Shown: positions 30,714 to 42,585, numbered from the stretch's first letter. The stretch is 64,000 nt of DNA from Teratosphaeria epicoccoides (GCA_021401465.1 JADDMT010000001.1:558001-622000); one strand, 5' to 3'. Translations and numbers: made by a program. The notes: a model not told the origin generated them from the sequence alone.

Positions 30714-31165
30714 CTAGTACCTCGCAACAGCCGTCGTCGCCGCATGATGCGACCCTTTCCCATCCGTCCCATGCATCCTTCTGGTCCCTGCAGCCTTGAC
30801 GCCCGGCTTCCTCGTAATAGTACCCTTCAGCTTCATCATGGCGCCACTGACCTTGTCGCCGATAGTCGGTTTGCGCTTATGGTGAGCATGTTGTGCCGTA
30901 CCAGTCGTGGTGGTCGATGCCACGGGCCCGCCACCGGTGGAGTGGGCGTGGTGGCCTTGGGTTTTGGTGGTGCGGGTAGTAGTGCGTGTGCCCTGCTTGG
31001 TAATTAGATATTGTTCTCGCTGTGTTCGAAATCGTGGTTAATTGATGAACGCACCGTGATGGGGTTGGTCTTTTCAGTCGTTGTGGTCTTGGCGTTGTGG
31101 CGGTTGCGCAGACGAGACATGATGCCGGAGTTGTGCGTGGTAGTTGTTTTGCGCGCGCGAGCCAT
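30714..31165 (-). CDS. small basic Thr/His-rich fungal protein, function unknown
   Basis: Exon 1 is 31165..31055 (37 codons) and exon 2 runs from 30992 to 30714 (acceptor CAG, or AAG three bases earlier), giving about 129 residues. The intron is about 62 bp, with donor GTGCGT in phase 0 and a CTAAT branch-like site close to the acceptor. The N-terminus is Arg/Lys/Thr-rich (MARARKTTTTHNSGIMSRLR) and the middle is His/Thr/Gly-rich. The C-terminal half contains KPTIGDKVSGAMMKLKGTIT then KPGVKAAGTRRMHGTDGKGS. I believe this half matches a short family widespread in Pezizomycotina with no assigned role, judged from memory of its pattern and not from a search. The strong positive charge suggests nucleic-acid or membrane contact, which is inference only. 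Confidence 0.72.
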
Positions 31166-32090
31166 TCTTGATTCGCCTGCAGATAAATCTCTTGAAACTC
31201 GCTAGGTGGATCGTGTCGGGATTTAAGTTCACTCGTGGGACAGTAGTCGAATTGATCGGGCGCAAAGTGGATTTGGATGAAGGGGGGCCCTTCTGAAAAC
31301 GTCACACATCTATATATTTGCAGCAGACCTCCATCACGCGGCGCTTGACGTCGTAGTGTTGCAAAAGTTGGTATTGGTTTGACGTGGTTCTGGGAACCAC
31401 CTGCATGTGCTGCATGTGCTGAGCGGCGACAGCTGCGACGTCATAATTGTCGTTACGCACGGACACGAAGCGCCCAGCGACTAGTGTCAGGAGAACCCCC
31501 ATAGCTCGGTGACAAACATGATGCACAACGTGTTTGTTGCCCATGTGTACTAGGTGCCGTGGACCTCGTCATTGTTGAAGCAGTGAGCGTGACTCCCCGC
31601 ATCGGGAGCAGACGGTCGGTGGTGCCCAAGGGAGCAGCGGAATGTATGTTAGGAATGATGAGAATGCAGAAATGTGTCAGCGGAAAGGACTCTTCTCTGT
31701 ATAGAATATCTTCACCGAAGAGGGACTTCAAGCTCTCCCAGGCCAGCCTGTCTCAAAAAGTTCTTTCTACCCAGCGCCGATCCGCTCCGCCAGGCGATCG
31801 ACCATTTTGCCCCAAGTGTGGTCCGAAGCATGCACACGACAAGCCACATAAGAATCCAAAAATCACATAAATCCAATCCAACAACAATTCAAGCCTCCAG
31901 GTCTGACACTGTCGCACGCCCTGGAGAAGGTATCTAAGCTCAAGCACAAGTGCATCGCAATCCCACAAGCTATGCAAGGTTGTACAAAAAATGTTTTACT
32001 GGCGAACGATGTGCCGTGCTGCGGTCATCAAGTCGTGAGTATGTATAGAGCGCGGACTCATGGACTGGACTTCAGCCGCTCTCATCGCAT
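31166..32090. other. intergenic, about 0.9 kb
   Basis: Between the start of the small basic protein and the stop of the secreted protein, both on the minus strand. No gene recognised. Confidence 0.55.
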
Positions 32091-33230
32091 CTACCAGCCA
32101 TAGCCGGATGGCTTGGCAGCTCCGTTATCAATGGGGGCAGTGCCGGTAGGCTTCGGGACAGTGATGAAGCTTGACGATGCCCCGGCGATACCATTACTTG
32201 ATGGGTAGCCGCCGCTAGTCGGGTAGTATGGTGCCGAGCTAGGAGATACCGGAACCTTGGTCGCGGCGGCGGGTGAGGCTGCGGGTGAGGCTTCGGAAGA
32301 TGCAGCAGAGGACGGGGCGTTCGTGGCGGCACTGGTAGCAGCCGACGAGGAGGATGACGGGGGCTGCACTGTGACTGTGACATATTGCTTCTGGGTGACT
32401 GTAACGTAGTTTGGCACGCAGGAGCCAGTGCCCGATGCGGCGCTCGCGGAGGCAGTCGATGCTTCAGAGGCCGCGTAGACGGTGATGTAGTTGGTGATGG
32501 TGGAGGTCGTTTGGAGTGTGGTGGTACCAATGGGACCAGATGCAGCTGCAGATTCGCTCGCGAGACCGGTGGTTGGGGCAGTCTCAGTAGCCGCAGCACT
32601 GCTCTTAGATCTCGTGGCGTAGACCGTCTGAGTGAGGTATTGGGTGGAGGTTTGGTGAATAGTGGTCGTGACAACAGTGGTTGAGGAGCCAGTGCCAAGA
32701 GTGTAGGTCAGGGTGGTGTTGTTGACATATGTTGAAGCAGTAGCGCCCGTGATTTCGCTCGAGGCAGCAGAACCCGTGGTTGTACCCACTGGCCCTTCAT
32801 TGTTCGTCGATGGAGCAGAAGTCGAAGGCGCGGATGGGCTGACACCAGTGCTCAAGGGCACAGTAGGGTAGGGGCTGGACCCGGGTGCAGTTGGGCCAAC
32901 GGTGCTGGACGCTGCCGAAGCGACGGATGAAATCGACGACAAGATCGCCGAACTTGCCGATGCCGCCTCCGTCACTGGGCAGATGGTGGTGTACATGTCA
33001 ACGGTCTTGGTGGTGAAGACTTCTGTCTGGCTCGCCGCCGGGCAATCCGTCACGGTCGAGGCGCAGCTGGTGATGGTCATGATTCTCGTGTCGAAGATGG
33101 TGGCGGTGGTCATGGTGTCGTTGCTCCTCTTGTACACCTTGGTGTGGAATTGGGCATGGCCAGCGTGCACATGGGCACTGGCCGCAGCAGCCAGGCCCGC
33201 GACCACGGCGAGTCTGCTCGTCATCTGCAT
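32091..33230 (-). CDS. secreted Ser/Thr-rich protein with a Kex2-like site
   Basis: Single exon, 379 residues. The start MTSRLAVVAGLAAAASAHVH (or MQMTS..., two codons earlier) is a clear signal peptide. A dibasic KR at about 34-35 (KVYKRSNDTM) fits processing by a Kex2 protease. The mature protein begins with TITSCASTVTDCPAASQTEV then VDMYTTICPVTEA, a four-Cys block common in fungal cell-wall proteins. Long Ser/Thr/Ala/Pro tracts follow, in which Thr/Tyr-rich modules recur: TSTQYLTQTVYATRSKS, TTSTITNYITVYAASEAS and NYVTVTQKQYVTVTVQ. These tracts are likely O-mannosylated. The C-terminus (PIDNGAAKPSGYGW) is not a GPI signal. A cell-wall or secreted structural role is inferred; the family is not identified. 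Confidence 0.82.
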   Translation of the reverse strand: MQMTSRLAVVAGLAAAASAHVHAGHAQFHTKVYKRSNDTMTTATIFDTRIMTITSCASTVTDCPAASQTEVFTTKTVDMYTTICPVTEAASASSAILSSISSVASAASSTVGPTAPGSSPYPTVPLSTGVSPSAPSTSAPSTNNEGPVGTTTGSAASSEITGATASTYVNNTTLTYTLGTGSSTTVVTTTIHQTSTQYLTQTVYATRSKSSAAATETAPTTGLASESAAASGPIGTTTLQTTSTITNYITVYAASEASTASASAASGTGSCVPNYVTVTQKQYVTVTVQPPSSSSSAATSAATNAPSSAASSEASPAASPAAATKVPVSPSSAPYYPTSGGYPSSNGIAGASSSFITVPKPTGTAPIDNGAAKPSGYGW

Positions 33231-36200
33231 CTTGAACTCGTTACGCGTGCGACTCTGAGGTCGGTCTGGGTTCGTTTGCGACGGAATCGGCTAAGGGATC
33301 TCGGGTTTGCGAAAGAAGGCGGAGGTCAACTTCGCGACAAGCAAGCACACCAAATGAGTGACTGGAAGGTGGGAATGAGTGAGCGTGGGTGTCTACGAGA
33401 GACAGCAGAGAGTGTCGTTGTCGCGATGCGTAGAGGCTTGCTGGAGGAGATGGGACGAGAGACAGCAGGGTCATCAGGGTTTGGGGAAGTAGGTGTCGGA
33501 AGCGGCACTCGGCCCCTGTGCGCCGCCATCATTTACCATGGAGGAGCTAATGAGCTAATCTGGGTGAAAGGATCAGTCATCTCCGATGATTGGCTCAGCC
33601 GTTGCGCGAAAGTGGGCTGGACAAAGAGCCAAGCATCGAATGCGGGCACATGAGTGGCTCATCTCTCACGGGTTTAATTGTGCACAGTGTACCTGCAGCG
33701 TTCCTGCGTCGGCGAGATGCGCGCCGAAACGGCTTCTGACCCATGTCTGACGCAGCAAACACACTTCTCACTTCTGCCCCGGTGGACGACGGCGGTGGGC
33801 GTCGCTATCTTGGCGCCAGAGACACGTTCGCCACCCGGAGCCCACACAAAGATTGGTAGTAATGGTGATGTCCCGTTGCGGCGTTGCCAATTTGTGAGCC
33901 TTTGACGCCTTTGTACGGAGCCTCTGTTTGAGCTTTGAGCCCCGCGATCAAAATGCTGGCTGACGATCTCGCCATCTCGCCCGAACCCGCACATGGCTCG
34001 GCGCTGCACCACGCGAATCATGGCTGTCGTGCGAGCTTCGTTGTCGGAGCACGTATGCCTGTATTCCTCTGTGCAGATGCAGTACCACCCCCCAATACAG
34101 AAGGTGCGACTGTTGCCTGAGGAAAGCAATTCGCTCATCACAGTAATCGGTAGGTCGGCACTGAAGATCCGGCCGGCTTGACTCGCAACCCGGCACGACG
34201 GTCACGGGCACACCGTACATGAGATGAGATAATAATCTGAAACGAAGTCACAGGCTACAGCCGAGGGTCTGGCCAATGCACGAAATGCCGAGCCAGCCCA
34301 GATCTTCTTATCTCAATGTAGTCCACCACATGTATGCATCATTCCGTCAAGCAGAGAAGGCCCATTCTGCCAACGTGCCAACTGCGTGCCCGGCGCAAGC
34401 GATGAGGTGCAGTCGCGACACATGAGCATGTCAGGAGGCCGCCGCGTGGACGAGGCCCTTACCAAGACCCCTCATGCGCAACCCCTGTACCAACAGTCGG
34501 CCATAGCAACACTCTGACCAGGCCGATCAGTGACAGATCCACGGCATGGCCCTCGCTTGCCCGAGCGTTTCATCTGAACAGTGCCTCCGCCACGCATGCA
34601 CATCATGGGCGCTCGGACGGCAAGGGCTGCCACTGTGCAAGCACCACCCAGCAAAATGACCACGAGTCCATTGGCCGCAGTAATCTATCTCGATGACCAG
34701 AAGATTTATCGCCATAGATTGTCCCGCACTGGACAGTGGATGTGGTGACCTGCTCTCGTGATGCTGTATCAGGTCCCCGCCAAGCTCTGCAATGCAGTGT
34801 CATTATCGTGCCGTATGTGGGTTTCAGGAGGTGCAGAACTCCCTTCAATCACGGCACGCGGACCTGAGAAACGTTGGCGAGACTTGTTCCACTCGGATGG
34901 CGACATCCATTGAGCGTGAACGGCTTTGTCCTAAGAACTTGCCGGTGACTCGGGTTCTTGATGGTACCTGCGAATGCTGAGCTGATGCCTTGTGGCAGCA
35001 TTCAATGGTCTCGCACTGAGTGCAGTAACGTGGAGGACAAGCCAGCTGAGTCGTCGATGCCTCATGCCGCGAGGGATGATGCATTGACCGCCGTCAGGAT
35101 CTCACATCGATCCAATGTTGACAGTCCACATCATGCCGTACTTTGGTCAATATCAGTTCTACTTCCGGTAGCATAACCATAATGCGAGTAGAATGCTAAG
35201 AACCCCCGCAGCATGCATGTCAAGGTAAGGGAAATTGCGCTCTGATCGCGCGTTGCGGTATATCACTGCGTCATGTATTGACAGCTGCAATAGATGCTGC
35301 ACAATGATCTCGTCTAGAAGCCGACTCTTTCCTCATCTCGTTGATGCATCCTTGGCCCCGCATCCGAAAGCGGAAGATCAAAGGCACATTGGTAGCTGCA
35401 GACGTGAAATCGAGATCTACTCCTCGTGCCTTGAGGGCAGAGTCTCCACACCGACGTAGCACGGCTCAGTCGTGTAGCTCGGAGGTGGATCGAAGCTTGA
35501 CCGTGCCGTGGACCTATTTCGGCAGCATGGCCATTGCAGAATGTAACACTACTCAGATGAGGTCGCCGATCAATGGGTACAATACTGCTGTATGCTGCAA
35601 TCTTACAGACGTCTCCTTCTGGCTGTGGCGTGCCGCCACTCGATCGACCGCCGTCGAGCAGGCACCGATGCTTGTCATAGTAAAGCCTTGAGCCCACCAA
35701 CTGCTTAGCCCTGTCTTGGCTCTTCTATCCTGGCAGCACACACTCATCTGAGCCGGTGGCGGTGGTCATACCTTAGCGATAAGGTCGCGTGTAGACCAAA
35801 GGGGCGAGTGACGGTATGTCCTTCGAGTCATCGTAGCAACCATTGTCAAGGAATCGATCAATCTATAGTGTGGTACCTCGACGCGTTCCGCCGCTTTGTC
35901 ACTATTATCAAGCAGTCCATCGCATCGCCAGGCAGTCGCCCGTATCGATGGTGGGTCAATTGTTCCAAACAGCAGTCAGCCGTGTCTACTAATTGACAAT
36001 CGCAGCAATCTGTTGAGCACTTGAGTGACTGATAAAATGTACAGCTGTTGCTGCACTTGCCTCACGCCTGTCGGACGTCTCGCTCGGTGCTGCCTTGAAT
36101 CTGAAGTTGCACGGCCAACCGTTCGCCTGAAGCTGAGAAAGACGCCGTCTCGTAGCAAGGATGTCATCTCACGACGTCGACTGGTATGTCTGTCAGCTTC

Positions 36201-37923
36201 CGAGCAGAGAACGGCTACGATGGTCTCGTTGTGTGTGTTCTACGCAAGAGGCTACGCGATTGCAAGCTTCAGCAAAGTGGAATAGATCGATGTGGAACAT
36301 AGAGCAGACCTGCGGTTGCGAGCTCCAGGCTAGGTTGTAGCACAATGACAGTTGCATGTGAAAGAAGACAGGCCTCGTGAGGAGCAGCTGAGTACGTACA
36401 TCATCTTGCCGGCGCAATACACACTCACCTACATAAGAAGAAAGACGCTATCTACATTACGCAACCGTCAAGCGTTCTATCAGTGCGCTGCGCACCGCCA
36501 GACCGCTCATGGACAGCTGCGCGGGAGTCTCTTGGCTCTCCTGACAAAGCAGAAAGTTCGTACCTAGGTAGGCGGCACCACGTACAGCTGGACTCCCATC
36601 GCCAGCCGCCTGTCATGTCAGCATCAGCATCTCAACGGAGAAAGGGACAATTCTTCAACTTCAGCACACCGCAACGGCTCCTTCTGTTTCCAGGTTAACG
36701 AGCGCTCGGTAAGCTGTCGTACGGGCTTTGGGGGGTTGTCTTGATGTCCACTGAGGTCCACTTGGTAGGTGCACCTCCACAAGGTGTAAAAATCTCTTTT
36801 TCAACGGCGAAGAAATCTTGTTCATGAATCTGCCATCCGCCAAGCTCAAGCCATTGTGGACCTGTGTTGACCGCGATGGATTAGCGCCGCGTACATCCAG
36901 CAAGCCGAGCGGTGTATTCCTGGGGATTTGCTTTGCATCGTAGTCAATCCAAAGCTCTTCGTGAGGCAGCAGATTGGGATTTGACCCGATCGCTGCTGCC
37001 CAACGATAAGGACCGGACGTCCCAACGCTCCTGGACTGATGCTCTGGTCATTTTGGATCATTGAGTCTGCAGGGACGTGAAATGGCGAGAAGGACATGCG
37101 GCCGCACTTAACTTCGCTTGACGTGAGAGGTAATTGCTGCAGCGCCCGAGGTGCCTTGGGCCGCCGCCGCCGCCGCCGCTGCTGGCGCCAACCGCGTGCA
37201 CTGGACACCATCATGAATGCTTGATCTGTGGGTAGTCAAATCCTTAGCAAAGATAGTATGTGCTATTGGGGTTGTGCGTGCAACTTAGCTTTCCAAGTTG
37301 TTTGCGAGGATCATATATATGTGCGATGAAGAAGAAAGAATGAGCAGGGAGGCGAGAAGATCTTTTAATGTTGATTTAAGACAACATGTAAATAGGATAG
37401 TCAGTGGAGAGGGAAAGAGCTAGTAAATATGTTGCTGTCCATCGGGAGGTACGTATTGGGGTTGCGGTCAACATTGTCCAATTGTCACAACGGAGGCCTA
37501 TGGCGACGCGATGGCAACTGCTTAAGCAGAGCGGTGAGCATACACAGCTTTACAGATCGGAGATGGCCAGTCGTCGAAGCCGTCCAGACGGGACGTTTCT
37601 CCCGATCCTGTCCGAGCACACAAAGCACCGATCTCAAATGGTAAGCCTCACGCCTACCGAAGGGCAATGGCGCCTGAGCGTATGGGCGAGGTCGGCGACG
37701 TCGTTCTTTAGGCTGTGACTGTCCAGGAGAGGAAGTTTATCTCCGGCGAAGAAGAATGGTGCACATTCGCGCCGAATCAGGAGATTCGCCTTGAATGAGT
37801 AAAGCGGCATTCGGGAAGCATAAGTCGCGATCGGCGTTGTGTGCTTGCAGGAAGCTTGAGGATGAGGTGCGCTTTTCATCGTATGATGGGGAAAGCCTAG
37901 ATGACAAGAGGCAACCTGGTTTA

Positions 37924-38229
37924 TCAAGGCAACCCACAGCATTTAAACATAAGTAATGAGGCGAACAGGAGAAGTCCACCAAATTCGGATTGTCCAGCAG
38001 TATCTACCAGAGGAGAAGTAAATGCTAGTAGGAGCACCAAGAGCTGAGGCGCGAGTAGTAGACTAGAAGACATCGCGCCTCCAGCATTCATCTTCCTGAA
38101 GAAGTTACGTACACTAGTATGGACCAGAAGCAGGAGCAGGCCGAGGGCAGCAGCGGCCAATGCGGTGCAGGCAATGACCACATGCACGATCAGGTCAGGC
38201 CCAATGCATTCGCAGCGCAATACAGGTGA
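37924..38229 (-). CDS. possible exon of a small membrane protein
   Basis: On the minus strand, after a plausible acceptor (branch-like TTCTGAC, then CACGCAG ending near 38,229), about 100 codons encode three hydrophobic segments: LIVHVVIACTALAAAALGLL, then SSSLLLAPQLLVLLLAF, then FGGLLLFASLLMFKC. A basic loop (VRNFFRKMNAGG) separates the first two. The pattern is more membrane-protein-like than chance frames around it. No upstream exon or start could be fixed, so it may be a pseudogene or chance. Confidence 0.3.
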   Translation of the reverse strand, partial: SPVLRCECIGPDLIVHVVIACTALAAAALGLLLLLVHTSVRNFFRKMNAGGAMSSSLLLAPQLLVLLLAFTSPLVDTAGQSEFGGLLLFASLLMFKCCGLP

Positions 38230-38865
38230 AACTGCGTGAGGGCAAGTCAGAAGCATTTGGTAATATGACAGAAGGCAGCAGTGCATATGGTACATCATCT
38301 ACAGACTGCAAGACAGACGACCTTCCTTGGCGATGCAAAGCACGAAGTTCCACTCTACCATTTACCTCCTCCTCTCATGACTCCCACGAAGCTGCCTAGC
38401 GTCTGCCGGTAGTATGTTTCTCTTCAATTTGACGCAAAGTCCTCATGGCCAGGCTCGGACGCTGCAACACGAGAGAGATGGATCTTGGCAGATCATTCCA
38501 CGCGGAGGCGGATTTGCTCTAGGCTACAAATTGAACTCGTGACTGTGGGAAACGTCGAGGTCGCCGAGTCTTCGAAAGAGCCATAAGATAGGTACGTCCG
38601 GCACGTCAAGTCAGCCAAGTGTGAAGAATGACCCTATTCCGTTCGCAAAGGCAGAGAATGATGGAGCTTGCTGCGAAATGTCATATTCTCTACGCTCACC
38701 ATCGAGGACAGTGGTCTTCACATTCCCCGCGCTCCCGGCTACTTCGCTGCGTGGCCGTATTGCTGAATCTGGAGGATCCTGAAGTGCTTTCGACGTGTCC
38801 AGAAAGAAGTTATATGATGAATTTTGCACAGGCCCTCCGGTCGAATTCCGCTCGGATTTCACGCT

Positions 38866-38893
38866 AGAGCGCGCGTGCTTCGCGACCGCGTTT
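38866..38893. promoter_or_regulatory. CGCG-rich motif upstream of RNR1
   Basis: The segment AGCGCGCGTGCTTCGCGACC and the following GCGTTTC lie about 235-260 bp before the RNR1 start codon. They contain GCGCG/CGCGA cores related to MBF/E2F sites that drive S-phase genes such as ribonucleotide reductase. No exact ACGCGT occurs in this upstream segment; one lies in exon 2. Candidate only. Confidence 0.25.
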
Positions 38894-39126
38894 CTTGTTG
38901 ACGAAACTACCTTACATGTATATCTTCTGTCCGACCGGCACCTGCCCTCCTTCACACACGCCATCCACCTCGACCACCTTTTCCAGCCATCCTGTCCCTA
39001 GCTTGAGACAAAGCAGCATCTCAAGCATCATAGCAGAGAGGCAGCCGTCTCAATCTCTGCATCATCGATCCATCCTCTCGCCGGCACGAGACAAGTCGAG
39101 GTTGACACCTCGCCGACATACACGCC

Positions 39127-42061
39127 ATGTATGTCTACAAGAGAGGTATGGCACGATCCAGAAGACAAGCACGGCGATAGACAGGCAGCAACAGCATGTG
39201 GGCGGCGCGTCTGTCCTCGCCGCCGCCGCCACTCGAACAAGGCCGTCAACCACTTTACGCGACACTGACACGTCTCACAGATGGGCGCAAGGAACGCGTT
39301 CAGTTCGACAAGATCACAGCTCGTGTGTCGAGGCTCTGCTATGGCCTCGTCTCAGAGCATGTCGACCCTGCTGCTATAACGATGAAGGTCATCTCTGGTG
39401 TCTACCAAGGTGTTACGACCATCCAGCTTGACGACCTGGTGCGTAGCCTGAAAAAGGTACTATCTGTCCAGTCTTGTCCTAATGACTGCATAGGCCGCCG
39501 AGACCGCCGCATACATGACCACTACTCACCCAGATTACGCGATCCTCGCTGCGCGTATCGCTGTTTCCAACCTCCACAAGCAAACCAAGAAGCAGTGGTC
39601 TTCGGTCGTGCAAGACCTCTACGACTACGTTAATCCCAAGAATGGCAAGCCCGCGCCAATGATCTCGGAGCAGACGTACCAAACAGTCATGAAGCATGCC
39701 GATGAGCTTAATAGTGCCATCGTGTACGACCGCGACTTCAACTACCAGTACTTTGGATTCAAGACGCTCGAGCGCTCATACCTCCTCCGCATCGACGGCA
39801 AAGTCGCTGAGAGACCACAGCACATGATAATGCGTGTTGCCGTTGGCATCCACGGCGAGGACATTGAGGCCGCCATTGAGACATACAACCTCATGTCGAA
39901 CAAATACTTTACACACGCCTCGCCTACTCTGTTCATGGCTGGCACGCCATCTGCCCAGCTGGCTTCTTGCTTCCTGATCGACATGAAGGATGATAGCATC
40001 GAGGGCATCTACGACACTCTCAAGACTTGCGCCATGATCTCCAAGAACGCTGGCGGTATCGGTCTCAACGTCCACAAGATCCGTGCGACTGGATCGTATA
40101 TTGGCGGCACGAACGGCACGTCAAACGGTTTGGTACCTATGCTTCGTGTGTACAACAACACTGCTCGTTATGTCGACCAGGGTGGCAACAAGCGACCAGG
40201 CGCTTTCGCCATCTACCTCGAGCCATGGCATGCGGATGTATTTGCCTTCCTTGATCTGCGCAAGAATCATGGCAAGGAGGAGGTGCGTGCACGTGACCTC
40301 TTCTATGCTCTGTGGATTCCGGACCTGTTCATGAAGCGTGTCGAGCAGAACAGCACTTGGACTTTGATGTGTCCAAATGAGTGCCCCGGTCTTGGCGACT
40401 GCTATGGCGAGGAGTTTGAAGCTCTCTACGAGAAGTACGAGCGCGAGGGTCGAGGGCGTGAAACTGTTCGTGCTCAGAAGCTGTGGTACGCCATCTTGGA
40501 GGCCCAGACCGAGACTGGTAACCCATTCATGCTCTACAAAGACGCTTGCAACCGGAAGAGTAATCAGAAGAACTTGGGCGTCATCAAGTCGTCTAATCTT
40601 TGCACCGAGATCATTGAGTACACTGCACCAGATGAGGTCGCTGTTTGCAACCTTGCATCGCTTGCCCTGCCGACCTACGTCGACATCCAGAACGGTACAT
40701 ACGACTTCAAAAAGCTGCACGAGGTCGTCAAGGTTGTCACCAAGAACTTGAACAAGATCATTGAGATCAACCATTACCCGGTGCCAGAGGCGCGCAAGAG
40801 CAACTTCCGTCACAGACCTATTGGTCTCGGTGTCAACGGGCTTGCCGACGCCTTCCTATCCCTCCGTATGCCTTTCGACTCGCCCGAGGCTCGGCAGCTC
40901 AACATCCAGATCTTCGAGACAATCTACCACGCCGCTCTTGAGGCTTCCTGCGAGCTCGCTGAGAAGCTCGGTCCTTACGAGACCTACCAGGGCTCACCTG
41001 TCAGCAAGGGCGAGCTCCAGTACGATATGTGGGGCGTGACTCCATCAGACCTCTGGGACTGGGAGTCACTGAAAGCCAAGATCGCTCAGCATGGTGTGCG
41101 CAACTCCCTGATGGTCGCACCTATGCCAACTGCATCGACGTCTCAAATTATGGGTTTCAACGAGTGCTTTGAGCCCTACACCTCGAACATTTACTCCCGT
41201 CGTGTTCTTGCTGGCGAGTTCCAGGTCGTCAACCCATGGCTGCTGAAGGACCTCGTGGAGCGCGGTCTTTGGTCGACCAATATGAAGAACCGTATAATTG
41301 CCGATAGTGGTTCGATCCAGAACATCCCGAATATCCCAGACGACCTGAAGGCGCTGTACAAGACGGTTTGGGAGATCAGTCAGAGGCAGATCATCCAGAT
41401 GGCTGCAGACCGTGGTGCGTTCATCGACCAGTCGCAATCTCTAAACATACACATGAAGGCTCCCACAATGGGCAAGATCACGTCCATGCACTTCACCGGC
41501 TGGAAGCTTGGTCTCAAGACCGGCATGTACTACCTCCGTACAATGGCCGCTTCGGCACCTATCCAGTTCACCGTCGACCAGGAGATGCTCAAGGTCGCGG
41601 ACACAAATGTGGGCAAGGCCGTCGGCAGCAAGCGCAAGAACTTCTCTGGTGCATACACCGCCGTCCCTGCTACCTCAACTCCAGCTGCCGCAGTCCCACA
41701 GCCAATGTATGACGCCAAGCTGCAAGGCAACAGCGTGCCGAATGGTGTCGTTACTCCCGCCCCCACTCCGCCGCCGGAGAAGCAGTCGCGTTCCAAGCTT
41801 GGGAGGACGAGCTCTGCAGTGGTGAACCCGCCGTTCCCGGCTGACGTTGACGAGGGCGAGAGCCCTGAAGTCATTGCTGTAGACGGCAAGGATGCGGTGC
41901 CGAAGGAGGAGCAGCTGCCTGGGCCGGCGATGGAGATGAGGGCCACCCAGGCCGAGGACGAGATCAAAAAGAGTGAGGAGCGCGAGGGCGATATTTACGC
42001 TGATGCGGTGTTGGCTTGCTCGATCGAGAACCCGGAGGCTTGTGTCATGTGCTCTGGTTAA
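39127..42061 (+). CDS. RNR1: ribonucleoside-diphosphate reductase large subunit
   Basis: Catalytic and allosteric subunit of class Ia ribonucleotide reductase, making dNDPs for DNA synthesis together with the small subunit. Exons 39127..39145, 39281..39438 and 39494..42061 give 914 residues. Exon 1 is only 19 nt (MYVYKR plus one base). Intron 1 is 135 bp (GTATGG...CACAG) and intron 2 is 55 bp (GTGCGT...CATAG). The joined start MYVYKRDGRKERVQFDKITA is the conserved ATP-cone beginning. The active-site block is intact in yeast numbering: Cys218 (SCFLIDM), then SSNLCTEIIEY with Asn426, Cys428 and Glu430, and Cys443 (AVCNLASL). Other blocks are GGIGLNVHKIRATGSYI and PMPTASTSQIMGFNECFEPY. A Pro/Thr-rich linker of about 130 residues leads to the redox tail EACVMCSG with two Cys. 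The tail is somewhat longer than in yeast (888 residues). Confidence 0.97.
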
Positions 42062-42585
42062 ACGATGAAGGGTGCAATGGGGTGGCGTGTTATGTGTGAT
42101 GCTGTATATGTGCGTGTCATTTGTTTGGAATGAATATGGCATAGGTCACGGCGTTTGTGAGAAGCGGACGGATACCATGTGGGCGCGCAAATAGAGATCG
42201 CGCTGTCCACTGTCGGAGCCTGGACGACGCGAAAGCGGCCAGATGCATTGTTATCGATGAACATTTGTGTGTGAGATCAAATTCGAAAAACTCCTCAAAA
42301 GATCAATGATACCCACTTAGGGCGCAGACCCAAGTGGCTTGCGACTACGTCGTCGTATACACTTGGTCGTCGTCCATGCCCCTCTTTGTTCTGGCCGACC
42401 TCGTCCAACACAAAAGGAATGGCAACTTGGCTGGATCTCCCTCTGATCCTCATTTCGCCGTCGCCAGTCAAGCTACTGCACTCGATCCTCGGCTACTTGA
42501 AAAGCGCATTCACGGCCCTGAACATCTACTGGTTCTTCTTGAGCGCAGCCTTCCTCGCAATCAAAGTGCTCAACCGAGATATCGT
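42062..42585. other. intergenic between convergent genes
   Basis: About 520 bp between the stops of RNR1 (+) and the dynamin-like gene (-). No gene seen. Confidence 0.6.

Larger units (their letters stand above)
33231..39126. other. 5.9-kb gene-poor stretch
   Basis: No frame longer than about 170 codons, and none with recognisable domains, apart from the hydrophobic frame at 37,924-38,229 listed separately. I see no transposon ends, reverse-transcriptase or transposase motifs and no tRNA. It contains a TACCTAGGTA palindrome (36561-36570) and a short CCG-rich run (37161-37180). The last few hundred bases should hold the RNR1 promoter. It may be old decayed sequence or contain non-coding transcripts. 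Confidence 0.5.

Noticed and set aside
30121..30717. Plus-strand small gene (possible join of MPPRLIATFTNDGTPVHW to TMMCLCCESTTSRH through a GTACCC...AACAG intron)
   Set aside because: A frame-keeping splice exists, but there is no family pattern, the start lies inside the 32-bp duplication, and the stop overlaps the convergent gene's stop; too weak to annotate.
33144..33653. 169-codon plus-strand frame upstream of the secreted-protein gene
   Set aside because: Its first part is antisense to the signal-peptide region and the rest has no recognisable pattern; a chance frame in promoter sequence.
37161..37180. CCG trinucleotide run
   Set aside because: Only about six units, outside any supported gene; ordinary simple sequence.
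40121..40813. 230-codon open frame antisense to RNR1
   Set aside because: Same cause: shadow of a highly biased coding sequence, with no independent support.
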